Below are positions 1-8,270 of a DNA stretch of 64,000 bases, in pieces. The stretch lies in NCBI GenBank assembly GCA_031430595.1, contig JANPBU010000013.1:1-64000 (forward strand), read 5' to 3'. Position 1 is the first letter of the stretch; each line of letters begins with the position of its first letter. Both the position numbers and the translations under genes were made by a program. Below the pieces are notes generated by a model. The model saw only the letters and a list, made by a program, of their open reading frames with translations, did not search any database and was not told the DNA's origin. This stretch comes from JANNBN01 sp031430595. GTDB taxonomy: Bacteria > Actinomycetota > Acidimicrobiia > Acidimicrobiales > JANYDT01.

Positions 1-119
1 GCCTCGCGAACCGCAAAACACGAGCCCTATTCCATATGCTCCACAACGAACAGAACTACCTCACACAACCCGAACGCCAACAACAAAAAAACAACGAAAA
101 CCTACTCAAAACCGCTTGA
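1..119 (+). CDS. 3' end of an unidentified gene (possible transposase C-terminus)
   Basis: An open frame enters from the left edge and stops with TGA at 117-119, giving 38 visible residues. They begin LANRKTRALFHMLHN and end in a Gln/Asn/Lys-rich tail. A stretch of this kind can be found at the C-terminus of IS110-type transposases, but the fragment is too short to identify. It may be an ordinary gene end or a chance frame. Everything upstream lies outside the window. Confidence 0.25.
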   Translation, partial: LANRKTRALFHMLHNEQNYLTQPERQQQKNNENLLKTA

Positions 120-400
120 CAAAATCATAGGAACACCCCCCCTCAGGTTTCGATGTTTGCGAAACCGCCACCCCAGCCAACAGGCTTCCGACCAACACCA
201 CAGCCGAGAAGAGAACCTGAATATCGCGTCGTTGCATGTAACAACCTTTGTGCCGATAAGAGAATTCTCATCATCAGACAACACTTGCAGTGACACAGTC
301 AAGTCAAATCATAGAAAATCCATTTTTCACCTATATTCAGGAGATCTTCGGCCTTGCCCTCACAGAATTCTCATGCCTACTCTGGAAGGCTAAAGCGCCC
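120..400. other. Gene-free leader before the dsbB-like gene
   Basis: No convincing gene is visible in this 281-base stretch. Short open frames exist on both strands, but none has a recognisable start signal or protein family. An ATG at 290 is in frame with the dsbB-like gene, but it would add 37 residues of non-conserved sequence, so this stretch is read as non-coding. Confidence 0.4.
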
Positions 401-925
401 ATGGTCACGATGTATTTTGCTCTGCTTGCACTCGGCTCGCTCGTGGCCGTCTTCGCCGTGCTTGTTTCAAGTCTCGTCTCGGTTCCAATGCGAAACACGT
501 GGCGCGATCTCATTGGCCCCCACGCCCTTCCACTTGCGATCGTCGTCGCAGTTGTTACGACCGGCGGATCGTTGTATCTCTCTGAGGTGCTCGGTTACCA
601 ACCGTGTCGGCTCTGCTGGTACCAGCGCGCCGCCGCATATCCCCTTGCCTTCATGCTTCCCGTCGCGTTACTTGTTAAGCGCCCGAACATACATCGAGTT
701 GCAGCGCCAATGGCCATTGTCGGTGCACTTATCAGTTGCTACCATCTTCTCATCGAGCATTTCCCCTCGCTTGAGTCGTCTACGTGCGACCCGAACAATC
801 CGTGCTCGCTCATTTGGGTTCGACACTTCGGGTTTGTGACGATTCCGTTCATGGCACTCGCCTCATTTTTGCTACATCTCGTTCTGGTTGTTCTTGGTGA
901 ACAAAACCGAAAGGCTGCAACATGA
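401..925 (+). CDS. DsbB-like disulfide bond formation membrane protein
   Basis: This is a multi-pass membrane protein of the DsbB family, which re-oxidises a periplasmic thiol oxidase by passing electrons to quinone. The diagnostic features are visible: a CRLC motif followed by WYQR after a transmembrane segment, and a second cysteine pair (CDPNNPC) in a later extracytoplasmic loop. Several hydrophobic segments surround them. I chose the ATG at 401 because GGAAGG lies 12 bases upstream and the hydrophobic first helix begins at once. The frame is open to an ATG at 290. The stop overlaps the next start (ATGA at 922-925), so it is co-transcribed with the thioredoxin-fold protein, its likely redox partner. 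Confidence 0.88.
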   Translation: MVTMYFALLALGSLVAVFAVLVSSLVSVPMRNTWRDLIGPHALPLAIVVAVVTTGGSLYLSEVLGYQPCRLCWYQRAAAYPLAFMLPVALLVKRPNIHRVAAPMAIVGALISCYHLLIEHFPSLESSTCDPNNPCSLIWVRHFGFVTIPFMALASFLLHLVLVVLGEQNRKAAT

Positions 926-1563
926 ATTCCCCGGTAAAAAAGGTCGCTTCACAAAAACAGGTACAGGGCCGCTGGCTATTTTGGGCGGTGGCGGCATTTC
1001 TGGCCGTAGCGGCAATTGCCACAGTCATTGCATCGAAATCTTCGAAGGCACCTACCGAAACTGCCAGTGTCAAGCCACTCAGCGTAAATATCAGCGGACA
1101 AACGCTGCCTTCCCTCGGTGAACCAGGCACAACCGATACGGCGGTCGGGCAGGCTTCGCCGATTATTTCAGGGCAAGACTTTGCCGGTACCGAACAACTG
1201 GTGCCCAAGAAAGACAAACGAACGATGATCGTGGTCGTTGCCCACTGGTGCCCGCATTGCCAGCGCGAGATCCCACGGCTCGTTGAGTGGGAAAAGACAG
1301 GCGCGGTACCAGCCGATCTTGACGTGGTCATCTTGTCAACGTCGGTCGTTGAATCGAGAGGAAACTTTCCGCCCGAAGCCTGGCTCACCCGGGAAAACAA
1401 TCCGTTTCGGGTGCTGAGCGACGACGATAGCTCGTCAGCTGCGCTCGCCCTTGGCAACACCGGATTTCCCACGATGATTCTGGTCGGGTCTGACGGAAAC
1501 GTCATTCAACGAATGTCAGGTGAACATACGATCGAGGAAATCGCTGCGTTCGTACAGGCCTAA
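922..1563 (+). CDS. Membrane-anchored thioredoxin-fold protein (TlpA/DsbA-like)
   Basis: About 213 residues. A positively charged N-terminus is followed by one transmembrane helix (about residues 14-33) and a linker. The thioredoxin-like domain carries the redox motif WCPHC followed by QREIPRL, the usual thioredoxin helix context, and a cis-Pro region (GFPTM) near the end. It probably acts outside the membrane as a thiol oxidoreductase. Its start overlaps the stop of the dsbB-like gene by four bases, so the pair probably forms one oxidative folding module. It ends convergently, overlapping the next minus-strand gene by four bases. Whether it oxidises or reduces its substrates cannot be told from sequence. 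Confidence 0.82.
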   Translation: MNSPVKKVASQKQVQGRWLFWAVAAFLAVAAIATVIASKSSKAPTETASVKPLSVNISGQTLPSLGEPGTTDTAVGQASPIISGQDFAGTEQLVPKKDKRTMIVVVAHWCPHCQREIPRLVEWEKTGAVPADLDVVILSTSVVESRGNFPPEAWLTRENNPFRVLSDDDSSSAALALGNTGFPTMILVGSDGNVIQRMSGEHTIEEIAAFVQA

Positions 1564-2123
1564 CGTTTTCTCATCCTTGGCCGAAACTCGAGTTTCCCTG
1601 AGCGAAAAAAAGCGGCGCGTTCGCTTGGCCGTTTGAGTCGACAACGATCAATCAAAAAAGCGAGACATGCCAACCCGACGATTTCCAACAACACGTTGAC
1701 CGCAAGCGGACGGTCAAGAACAAACTGCCTCCCGGTAAACTTGGCCCCGGTAAGCGGCCACGAAAACACTCTTGTTCGCGTCCATGCCCCGTCGAGTACA
1801 AGCCCGCCGAAGCCACCGAGTGAGAACGCAATCAGTCGTTTCCGCATAGGGCGCCTTCCAATCGTGCCCAGCATGACCACTGCGAGCCAGACAACGTGAA
1901 CCACCATTGAGTGACCGGGCCCAACGCGGGTTGGGAACCCCGAGATGGACCCAACCGCCACGTCGATCACGATCGGAGCAAGCGACCCTGCCGCCACCAT
2001 TCGATGATCGAGCCGTGGGTCTTTAAACACAAACACGACACCGGCCACGGAAAGGGCCATGAACCACACCAACATAAACTGAGCTTTCGTCCGGCGCGCT
2101 AACGAACCAGAATCACGGAACAC
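1560..2123 (-). CDS. Multi-pass membrane protein (YdjM-like metal-dependent hydrolase type)
   Basis: 187 residues with about five hydrophobic segments. The pattern LDHRMVAAGSLAPIVIDV, followed by GPGHSMVVHVV, resembles the membrane-bound YdjM/DUF457 putative metal-dependent hydrolases, which carry conserved His and Asp residues. The family assignment is by pattern only and the substrate is unknown. The start is a GTG that overlaps the end of the zinc-ribbon gene by 25 bases; an ATG at 2075 is an alternative. It is the last gene of an apparent minus-strand unit beginning with the penicillin-binding protein. Confidence 0.55.
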   Translation of the reverse strand: MFRDSGSLARRTKAQFMLVWFMALSVAGVVFVFKDPRLDHRMVAAGSLAPIVIDVAVGSISGFPTRVGPGHSMVVHVVWLAVVMLGTIGRRPMRKRLIAFSLGGFGGLVLDGAWTRTRVFSWPLTGAKFTGRQFVLDRPLAVNVLLEIVGLACLAFLIDRCRLKRPSERAAFFRSGKLEFRPRMRKR

Positions 2124-2812
2124 TCTTCACAACGAACCAAAATGTCGGGCGAAAGGTTTCGTATACGGTCGAGTTCGATGGCTGGCAGTTTGATTTTGCA
2201 CGACATACAGGTGCCGTGTTCAATGAGCACGGCACCTACCCCCCGGTTCTTCGCCCTCGTTGACTCGTATAGGGCGAATGTGTCGTTATCGATCGAACCC
2301 ATCAACTCAGTTCGCTCAGCAACGTGGCGTGCCGCAACCACATCGATTTCCGCCTGTGCCGCAACAACTGCCATCTCAAGTTGCGCAATGTTGGCTCGAT
2401 GCGTAGCGACATCGCCATCGGCCCGAGCGAGCACCTGTTCGAGTGGTTCGAGTTCGTCAATCAGCGCCAACTCGGCATCTTCGAGATCACTTCGTCGTCG
2501 CTTTAGGCTTTCGCGGTCAGCCTCAAAACCCTGCAACTCTCGAGAGTTCGTAATGGTGCCGGAGAAAAGGGTTGTTTCAACGGCCTTAATTTTTGCGTCG
2601 AGTTCATGAACCGAAACCTCGATCTTGGCCATCTTTTCATTAACCGTCTCGGCAGCTTTTCTTGTCGCAAGCGATCCGGTATCGACGCTGGCAATCGCGG
2701 CCGAGAGTGAAGCAATCTCAAGATGTTCAGGAAGATGGCCCCGCTTATGGTGAAGTTGGGCGAAAGCGGTGTCGTGCGACTGCAGGTCGATCAAGATCGA
2801 AAAGATACTCAC
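2099..2812 (-). CDS. Coiled-coil protein with C-terminal C4 zinc ribbon (DUF164 family)
   Basis: 237 residues. Residues from about 30 to 190 are Ala/Glu/Arg-rich heptads typical of a long coiled-coil hairpin. The C-terminus has two CxxC pairs (CMSCKIKLP and CEECSVILVR), the zinc ribbon of the DUF164/zf-RING_7 family found in mycobacteria and many other bacteria. The molecular role of the family is poorly defined; nucleic-acid or protein binding has been suggested. The start is a GTG at 2812, because no in-frame ATG lies nearby. It is 36 bases downstream of the PBP stop and overlaps the following membrane-protein gene, so it is probably co-transcribed with cell-wall synthesis. Confidence 0.8.
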   Translation of the reverse strand: MSIFSILIDLQSHDTAFAQLHHKRGHLPEHLEIASLSAAIASVDTGSLATRKAAETVNEKMAKIEVSVHELDAKIKAVETTLFSGTITNSRELQGFEADRESLKRRRSDLEDAELALIDELEPLEQVLARADGDVATHRANIAQLEMAVVAAQAEIDVVAARHVAERTELMGSIDNDTFALYESTRAKNRGVGAVLIEHGTCMSCKIKLPAIELDRIRNLSPDILVRCEECSVILVR

Positions 2813-2848
2813 GCCATTATCTTGCCAGGCTGGCCGGGTACAGCGTGC

Positions 2849-5359
2849 TCATTCCAGTTGCGCCGGCGGAACGGGTTGTTCCACCGGTACCGGTTGCGGT
2901 GGAGCAGGCTCAGGATCGGGTACCTGCTCGATTGGTTGCGGTGCATCTTCTGAAGGCCTCCGGGGTGTTCGCGCTGGAACCGAATCGGGTGTCGTTGTTT
3001 TTGGTTTCTTCTTCTTTATCGTCGACTTCTTCGATGTCGAACTCGATGATGACGAAGACCCGTTGTACTCATCTCCCCATGAAGCACATGAACTCGTTCG
3101 GGCTTTCGTCGACTTCTTTTTGGTACTCGCCTTCTTCTTCTTTTGAGTGGTCGGAACTTCTACTTCGTTCGAGATCGACACAGAGAAGCGGCCAACGGTT
3201 CCGAGCGAATCGAACTCGAGCGCATTCTCCGTAACGGTGTCGCTCGGTTGCGTCGACACCGTCTTTTTCTTGACGGTCTTCTTGGTCGGGCTTTTGCTCG
3301 TGCTTTTAGTCGGGCTTTTGGTCGCGCTCTTTTTGGTGGATGACTTGTATGACGACTTGGCTGGTCGCCAGTCTTTGTAGCCTTCTTCCGGCTTGAGTAA
3401 CTGCAAACATATCGCTTTCCCAGGTCCGCCGGTTTCGTTCGGCTCGGCGAAATCTACGACCGGCTGCGAATTAGTCGCCGTGACCATGTACTCGTGCCAA
3501 ATCTTGGTGGGATACGAACCACCCGATACCGACCGTCCTCCCACATTTCGCATCGGAACTTTTCCGGTTGGCGATCCCATCCACACCGCTGTTGCAATTT
3601 GAGCTGTGTACCCAACAAACCAGGCATCTTCGTAGTTCTGCGTCGTTCCCGTTTTTCCGGCAACCTGACGATCATTTTGTAAGCGTGCTTCGGTTCCCGT
3701 GCCGCGTCGCACAACTTCGCGCATTGCCTGAGTCGCGGCCCTGGCAACATCTCGGTTGATGACTTGTTTACCGCCCGAAGGGGCTCGCCAGAGAACGTTT
3801 CCTTCAACATCTTCTACTCGTTCAACCAAGTAGGGCTTCAGGTACCGCCCGTCGCGAGCGATCGTGGCATACGCTCCAACCATTTCAATCGGTCGAACCT
3901 CTTCGGTTCCCAAGGCGAGCGCAGGGACATCATCGAGTTTTGTCGTCAGACCCAAACGTCGAGCCACCGAAATGACCTTCTGTGTACCTACGATGGCGTT
4001 CAATCGCGCATACGCACAGTTTGAAGAGTTAACCAGCTGATCGACAAGTGAGCCAGTAAAGCCTGAGGAACCGTCGTAGTTACTCGGGACATATGGGTCG
4101 ATGTCGGCTTCAGGATTTGGTATCGGGCACGGTTCGTTTCCGCTGATCGTCGAGGTTGTCGAGTACCCGGCCTCCAAAGCGGCGATCAACGTAAATGGCT
4201 TCCACGAACTGCCGGGTTGACGCCGGGCTTGGGTGACGAGGTTGTATCGATCAGTTTCGAAGCCTCTACCGGCGGCCATGGCTCGGACAGCGCTGGTTTG
4301 CACATCGACGCTCACTAACGAAGCCGTGAATTCGTCTTCAGATTTGTCAGGAATAACGTCAAGGACAGCCTGTTCGGCTGCAGCCTGCAAGGCCGGGTCA
4401 AACGTGGTGTACACCCGCAAACCCCCGTTGAACACCGCTTGATACCGTTCGCCTTCAGTGTCGCCCAACCTCGGGTCGTCGAGGAGTTCCTGCTTTACCT
4501 GTTCAACAAAGTAGGTGTTTGGTACTTCAGTATCGGCCGATCGTTGCGGAAACGGCAGGGCCGACGCACCAATTTCATCGGCTTCTGCCTGGGTCACCAC
4601 CCCAACAGTCACCATTCGAGCGAGCACGATAGAGCGACGCGATCTACTTCGATCTCGAAACCGGACCGGGTCGTATCCGGTCGGATTTCGAATCATGCCA
4701 GCCAGGAAGGCCGAATCACCGACCGTAAGTAAACGTGCTGATTTTCCGAAGTAGTAGTTGGCTGCCGCCTCTGCCCCGTAAGCACCACCACCGAAATACA
4801 CCGAGTTCAGATACAGCTCAAGAATCTGATCTTTCGTCTGAGACTTTTCGAGTTCAACTGCTAAGCGCGCTTCACGAACCTTGCGGTCAAGCTTTTGGTT
4901 TCGATTCAGAAAGCTGATTTTGACTAGTTGCTGGGTGATCGTCGAGCCGCCCTGTTCAACCTGCCCCGTCGACAGGTTTTCAAGCATTGCACGCCCGGTT
5001 GCCTTCGCACTGAAACCCTTGTGTTTATAAAAATTCGAGTCTTCTACGGCAAGGATGGCATCGACGAGGTGCTGAGGAATGGCATCGAACGGCACCACGG
5101 TTCGGTTCTCTTCACTCTTCCAGACGGCAATCTCACGACCGTACCGATCAAACACCAGCGATCGTTCTTTGAGTCGTCCAGCCTTTGGCAGCTTCGGCGG
5201 CTGTATCGCAACAGCCGAAGACATCAATGAGAGCCCCGGCAGCGCAAGCGACAAACACAATGCGATGGCAGTTCCACCGGCAATGATCACGATTCCCAGC
5301 GCCGCTAAGCGAGCCACAAACCGCGCAAATTGTGCCGAGATTCGCTTCACAAATTCCAT
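2849..5359 (-). CDS. ponA: Bifunctional class A penicillin-binding protein (PBP1A type)
   Basis: 836 residues. It polymerises and cross-links peptidoglycan outside the membrane. One N-terminal transmembrane helix (about 15-47) is followed by the GT51 glycosyltransferase domain, with catalytic AVEDSNFYKHKG (Glu about 106) and GGSTITQQLVK, then the transpeptidase domain with SSWK (about 384-387), SSN (about 445-447) and KTGT (about 569-572). All key residues are present. From about residue 655 the protein ends in a long low-complexity tail of Lys/Ser/Thr runs, a polyserine tract and Pro/Glu repeats. The ATG at 5359 has TACGCT at -12 to -7, suggesting a leaderless transcript. It heads a unit with the zinc-ribbon and membrane genes. 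Confidence 0.95.
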   Translation of the reverse strand: MEFVKRISAQFARFVARLAALGIVIIAGGTAIALCLSLALPGLSLMSSAVAIQPPKLPKAGRLKERSLVFDRYGREIAVWKSEENRTVVPFDAIPQHLVDAILAVEDSNFYKHKGFSAKATGRAMLENLSTGQVEQGGSTITQQLVKISFLNRNQKLDRKVREARLAVELEKSQTKDQILELYLNSVYFGGGAYGAEAAANYYFGKSARLLTVGDSAFLAGMIRNPTGYDPVRFRDRSRSRRSIVLARMVTVGVVTQAEADEIGASALPFPQRSADTEVPNTYFVEQVKQELLDDPRLGDTEGERYQAVFNGGLRVYTTFDPALQAAAEQAVLDVIPDKSEDEFTASLVSVDVQTSAVRAMAAGRGFETDRYNLVTQARRQPGSSWKPFTLIAALEAGYSTTSTISGNEPCPIPNPEADIDPYVPSNYDGSSGFTGSLVDQLVNSSNCAYARLNAIVGTQKVISVARRLGLTTKLDDVPALALGTEEVRPIEMVGAYATIARDGRYLKPYLVERVEDVEGNVLWRAPSGGKQVINRDVARAATQAMREVVRRGTGTEARLQNDRQVAGKTGTTQNYEDAWFVGYTAQIATAVWMGSPTGKVPMRNVGGRSVSGGSYPTKIWHEYMVTATNSQPVVDFAEPNETGGPGKAICLQLLKPEEGYKDWRPAKSSYKSSTKKSATKSPTKSTSKSPTKKTVKKKTVSTQPSDTVTENALEFDSLGTVGRFSVSISNEVEVPTTQKKKKASTKKKSTKARTSSCASWGDEYNGSSSSSSSTSKKSTIKKKKPKTTTPDSVPARTPRRPSEDAPQPIEQVPDPEPAPPQPVPVEQPVPPAQLE

Positions 5360-5412
5360 TATTTCAGCGTAGGCGACGTACCTGGACTCGCCCCGTCAAC
5401 CCCGTACGCTAA

Positions 5413-5451
5413 TTGGAGGAATTCCGGCTTAACAAGCCGGAATTCCTCCAA
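5413..5451. repeat. Perfect 18-bp inverted repeat between divergent genes
   Basis: The left arm at 5413-5430 (TTGGAGGAATTCCGGCTT) and the right arm at 5434-5451 are exact reverse complements separated by 3 bases. It lies between the divergent starts of the PBP gene (5359) and lgt (5478), so it is not placed as a terminator. If lgt is leaderless (TAGCCT at 5465-5470), the right arm covers its -35 region. It could be a regulator site or a cruciform. Confidence 0.85.
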
Positions 5452-5477
5452 CTAGTGGGTCAGCTAGCCTTGATTAC

Positions 5478-6329
5478 ATGGTGCCACTTTCAGTCGTTGC
5501 GTCGCTACCAAGCCCATCGACGGGGATTCTGAAAATTGGGCCACTCAGCCTGCACGCGTACGGGATGACAATTGCTCTGGCGATGATCGCTGCGGTTTCG
5601 CTCAGCTCTCGCAGATGGGTCGCTCGGGGTGGCCACAAAAACGATGTTGGAAGTGTGGCGACGATCGCGATTCCGGCTGGAATCATCGGTGCGCGGATTT
5701 ACCATGTGGCGACCGACGCAACTTCGTTCAAGGGACGCTGGATTGATGCGTTCAAAATCTGGGAGGGCGGCCTTGGTATCTGGGGTGGAATCGGTCTCGG
5801 TGTGGTGGTCGGCCTGATTGTTGCGCGCACTAAAGGCCTGTCGCTTCTCGCACTTCTCGATGTTGTTGCGCCGGCGCTACCGTTGGCCCAAGCCATAGGC
5901 CGTTGGGGAAACTGGTTCAATCAAGAACTCTTCGGGCGACCCAGCAAGCTTCCTTGGGCCGTTGAGATTGCCTACGAAAATCGCAAACCAGACGAGTTTC
6001 GCCCATTCAAAACGTTTCATCCAACGTTCCTGTACGAAAGCATTTGGAATCTATTGGTCGTCGGTTTGGTACTCACCGTTGAACGCAAGTTTGGTAAACG
6101 ACTGAAACCTGGACGACTCTTCGCAGTGTACGTGGCCGGCTATACGTTTGGCCGGTTCTTCATTGAACGTATGCGCGTTGACTATGCAACCCGGATCTTT
6201 GGGCAGCGTATCAACATCTTCGTGTCGCTCGTACTGTTCATTTTTGCACTGGTCATGGTTGCCACCGGAATCCACCATCGACCCGCAGCAGAACTTTCGT
6301 CGACGAGCGTGTCAACGCCTACTTCGTAG
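5478..6329 (+). CDS. lgt: Prolipoprotein diacylglyceryl transferase
   Basis: 283 residues, the usual length. Lgt moves diacylglycerol from phosphatidylglycerol to the lipobox cysteine of prolipoproteins in the cytoplasmic membrane. The signature GRWGNWFNQELFG is present, as are the conserved GGLGIWGGIGLG segment and the C-terminal HPTFLYESIWNL. About seven hydrophobic helices are spread along the chain, and a Ser/Thr-rich stretch ends it. The ATG at 5478 has TAGCCT at -13 to -8 and no Shine-Dalgarno sequence. Several predicted lipoproteins in this window would be its substrates. Its end overlaps the convergent lipoprotein gene by 11 bases. Confidence 0.96.
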   Translation: MVPLSVVASLPSPSTGILKIGPLSLHAYGMTIALAMIAAVSLSSRRWVARGGHKNDVGSVATIAIPAGIIGARIYHVATDATSFKGRWIDAFKIWEGGLGIWGGIGLGVVVGLIVARTKGLSLLALLDVVAPALPLAQAIGRWGNWFNQELFGRPSKLPWAVEIAYENRKPDEFRPFKTFHPTFLYESIWNLLVVGLVLTVERKFGKRLKPGRLFAVYVAGYTFGRFFIERMRVDYATRIFGQRINIFVSLVLFIFALVMVATGIHHRPAAELSSTSVSTPTS

Positions 6330-7005
6330 CAAAACCAGCCCATATGTTGACCGGCCCGGAGGCAACGGGAATCTCGTTCGCTGAATCGAGCACACAGCGG
6401 GCACGCTTTGGGGGCGTGACACCTTGGCCCCCACCCTTCGGGATGGCACCGACCTGCACTACCCAGCCCGGGCCTAGACGATTCGCTTGGGCATCACCCA
6501 AAAAGTCCCATCCGGTATCGGATGCCCCACCAGTTTTGTCTTCGGTACCCGTCCATTCCATTGGTACCTTGCCAGAAGCAACGGTTCCGTCACTTTGCTC
6601 GACCGACATCGTGATCGAGATCGGAGACGGCGGCTGCTCACCAGTAAAGGTAAAGCCACATACAATTCCGCTGTAGGTAATCTTCGAGATGTCGACGGTC
6701 AGTTGTTTCGACGGGGCTTTCAACGTCACCGGCGTTTCTTTTAACGGGCGAGGATCGTCGATTTTCGATTCGTCGTATTCGATCGCTACTGCCCCGTCGA
6801 CGTTACCGAAACCAGAAGTTCCGCCGCTGTCGACCCGGGAAGCTGCGCTCGTGATGCTTGGCTTACCAGCATCTATTACCGTTTTTTGTGTCGACTGACC
6901 CGACGGAGACGAGCTGCCAGATGACGAGCACGCAGTTACCGCCAGGCCAGCTGCAACCAGCAACAATGCAGTTCGGGTTGAGTTACGACGCGATACCAAC
7001 AACAT
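6319..7005 (-). CDS. Predicted lipoprotein of unknown function
   Basis: About 228 residues. A charged N-terminus and hydrophobic core end in the lipobox LAVTAC, followed by a Ser/Gly linker, so the protein should be lipidated and held on the outer face of the membrane. The rest looks like a secreted beta-rich domain with no family I recognise. The ATG at 7005 sits immediately after GGAGGA, too close for normal use, so one of the two TTG codons that follow may be the real start. It lies 9 bases after the NUDIX gene and is probably co-transcribed with it. Confidence 0.75.
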   Translation of the reverse strand: MLLVSRRNSTRTALLLVAAGLAVTACSSSGSSSPSGQSTQKTVIDAGKPSITSAASRVDSGGTSGFGNVDGAVAIEYDESKIDDPRPLKETPVTLKAPSKQLTVDISKITYSGIVCGFTFTGEQPPSPISITMSVEQSDGTVASGKVPMEWTGTEDKTGGASDTGWDFLGDAQANRLGPGWVVQVGAIPKGGGQGVTPPKRARCVLDSANEIPVASGPVNIWAGFATK

Positions 7006-7014
7006 TCCTCCACG

Positions 7015-7452
7015 TTACTGGCCCAGCAAACCAAACCGGTCCATACCCTCGTGAACAACATCAGCATCCCTCGGGTAAGTCAATAGCGTTTGTGCAGTCG
7101 ATGCGGTTACCCAACGCAATTCGTCGACCTCTTCGTTTGCTTCGAACGTCGACGCCTCGACCATCGGTTCATGTAACGGAACGGTCATCAGCCAGTACCG
7201 AACAATTTTCGGTCGACCTTTGTGGTCAATGTATTCGACGGGCGACAGTTCGTCTTGAAGTTCAACGACCTGGCCTGTTTCTTCAACAAGCTCGCGAAGC
7301 GCGCAGTCTTCGTCGGTCTCGTTAACCTCTCGCTTACCCTTTGGAAGGCTCCAGTCGTTGTAGCGAGGTCGGTGAACAACCAGTACCTCCAATTGGCCTT
7401 CCACCGTTCGGATGACGGTTCCGCCACTGGCTTTTACCTGCTTGTTACTCAT
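7015..7452 (-). CDS. NUDIX hydrolase (MutT/diadenosine polyphosphate type)
   Basis: 145 residues forming a single NUDIX domain. The box runs from GKREVNETDEDC through ALRELVEETG and matches Gx5Ex7REUxEExGU with all catalytic glutamates. The preceding WSLPKG is typical of enzymes that cleave nucleoside di- or polyphosphates, including the N-terminal domain of mycobacterial MutT1. The exact substrate cannot be deduced. It lies 20 bases downstream of the RNA methyltransferase gene and 9 bases upstream of the lipoprotein gene on the same strand, suggesting one transcript. Confidence 0.85.
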   Translation of the reverse strand: MSNKQVKASGGTVIRTVEGQLEVLVVHRPRYNDWSLPKGKREVNETDEDCALRELVEETGQVVELQDELSPVEYIDHKGRPKIVRYWLMTVPLHEPMVEASTFEANEEVDELRWVTASTAQTLLTYPRDADVVHEGMDRFGLLGQ

Positions 7453-7472
7453 AGTTATTCAGTTTCCTTGAT

Positions 7473-8270
7473 CTAACGACTTGGCTGATCTAACGACTTC
7501 GCTCGCGACTCAATCACGTAGAGAGCTGCAGCCACTGAGGTTGCCAGATTCAAACTTGAAACACCAGCACGCATAGGAAGCGATACGAGGCATTCGACGC
7601 GACGACGAATCTGTGGGGAAAGCCCAGCACGCTCAGCACCGACGGCGATCACCGAACCGGCTGGAATTTTGTAGGTGAACAGATTTTCACCCTCGGCATC
7701 GAGCCCAAATATTGGCCCGTCGATAGAGTCGATCTCAGCAGTATCGAGCCTGGCAACGTCAAGCGCGAAATGGGTACCGGCTGCAGCGCGGACGACCCCA
7801 GGATTCCACGGATCAACCTCACCCGTTGTGAGTACCCCGACCCCGCCCGCACCTGCAACCGCTCTGATGACAGCACCAAGATTGCCAAGGTGGCGCGGAT
7901 GATCAACGAACACCACAGACCGACCGACCCGAGCAGCGAAGCAACGAGTCGCCCCCAGATTTTCGGGTTGCCTTGCCGTCGCCACCAGCCGGGTGTGGTG
8001 CACCGACTTCAGGCCCCACTCGCCTGCCAATCGACCTAACTCGGCTGCCGAAACCACTTCGATTACGTCTTGAGCGACCTCTGCCAAATCTGGTGCTAAC
8101 TGGGCAATCAACCCATCGACACCACTGCGATCATCGGTCACCGCTCGAAGAATCGATGCGCCGAACCGAGTCGCGTGCTTCCATGCATGGAAGCCATCGA
8201 GTGTGGTGATTTGAGGAAAACCATCATTCACCCCTTCAGTCTCGCCGTAACGGGCCGATATTGTTGACAT
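7473..8270 (-). CDS. TrmH/SpoU-family RNA 2'-O-ribose methyltransferase
   Basis: About 265 residues. The C-terminal half has the SPOUT knot motifs: NLGAVIRAVAGAGG (motif 1), GAERAGLSP (motif 2) and LPMRAGVSSLNLATSVAAAL (motif 3). These bind S-adenosylmethionine and methylate a ribose in rRNA or tRNA. The N-terminal part is a weakly conserved substrate-recognition region. The frame is open up to 8573, but that extension runs antisense through plsC, so I place the start at the ATG at 8270; a GTG at 8231 is also possible. The start abuts the divergent plsC start with no spacer. Confidence 0.85.
   Translation of the reverse strand: MSTISARYGETEGVNDGFPQITTLDGFHAWKHATRFGASILRAVTDDRSGVDGLIAQLAPDLAEVAQDVIEVVSAAELGRLAGEWGLKSVHHTRLVATARQPENLGATRCFAARVGRSVVFVDHPRHLGNLGAVIRAVAGAGGVGVLTTGEVDPWNPGVVRAAAGTHFALDVARLDTAEIDSIDGPIFGLDAEGENLFTYKIPAGSVIAVGAERAGLSPQIRRRVECLVSLPMRAGVSSLNLATSVAAALYVIESRAKSLDQPSR

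Noticed and set aside
5413..5451. Reading the palindrome as a transcription terminator
   Set aside because: It lies between two divergent gene starts, with no upstream gene pointing into it and no T-run.
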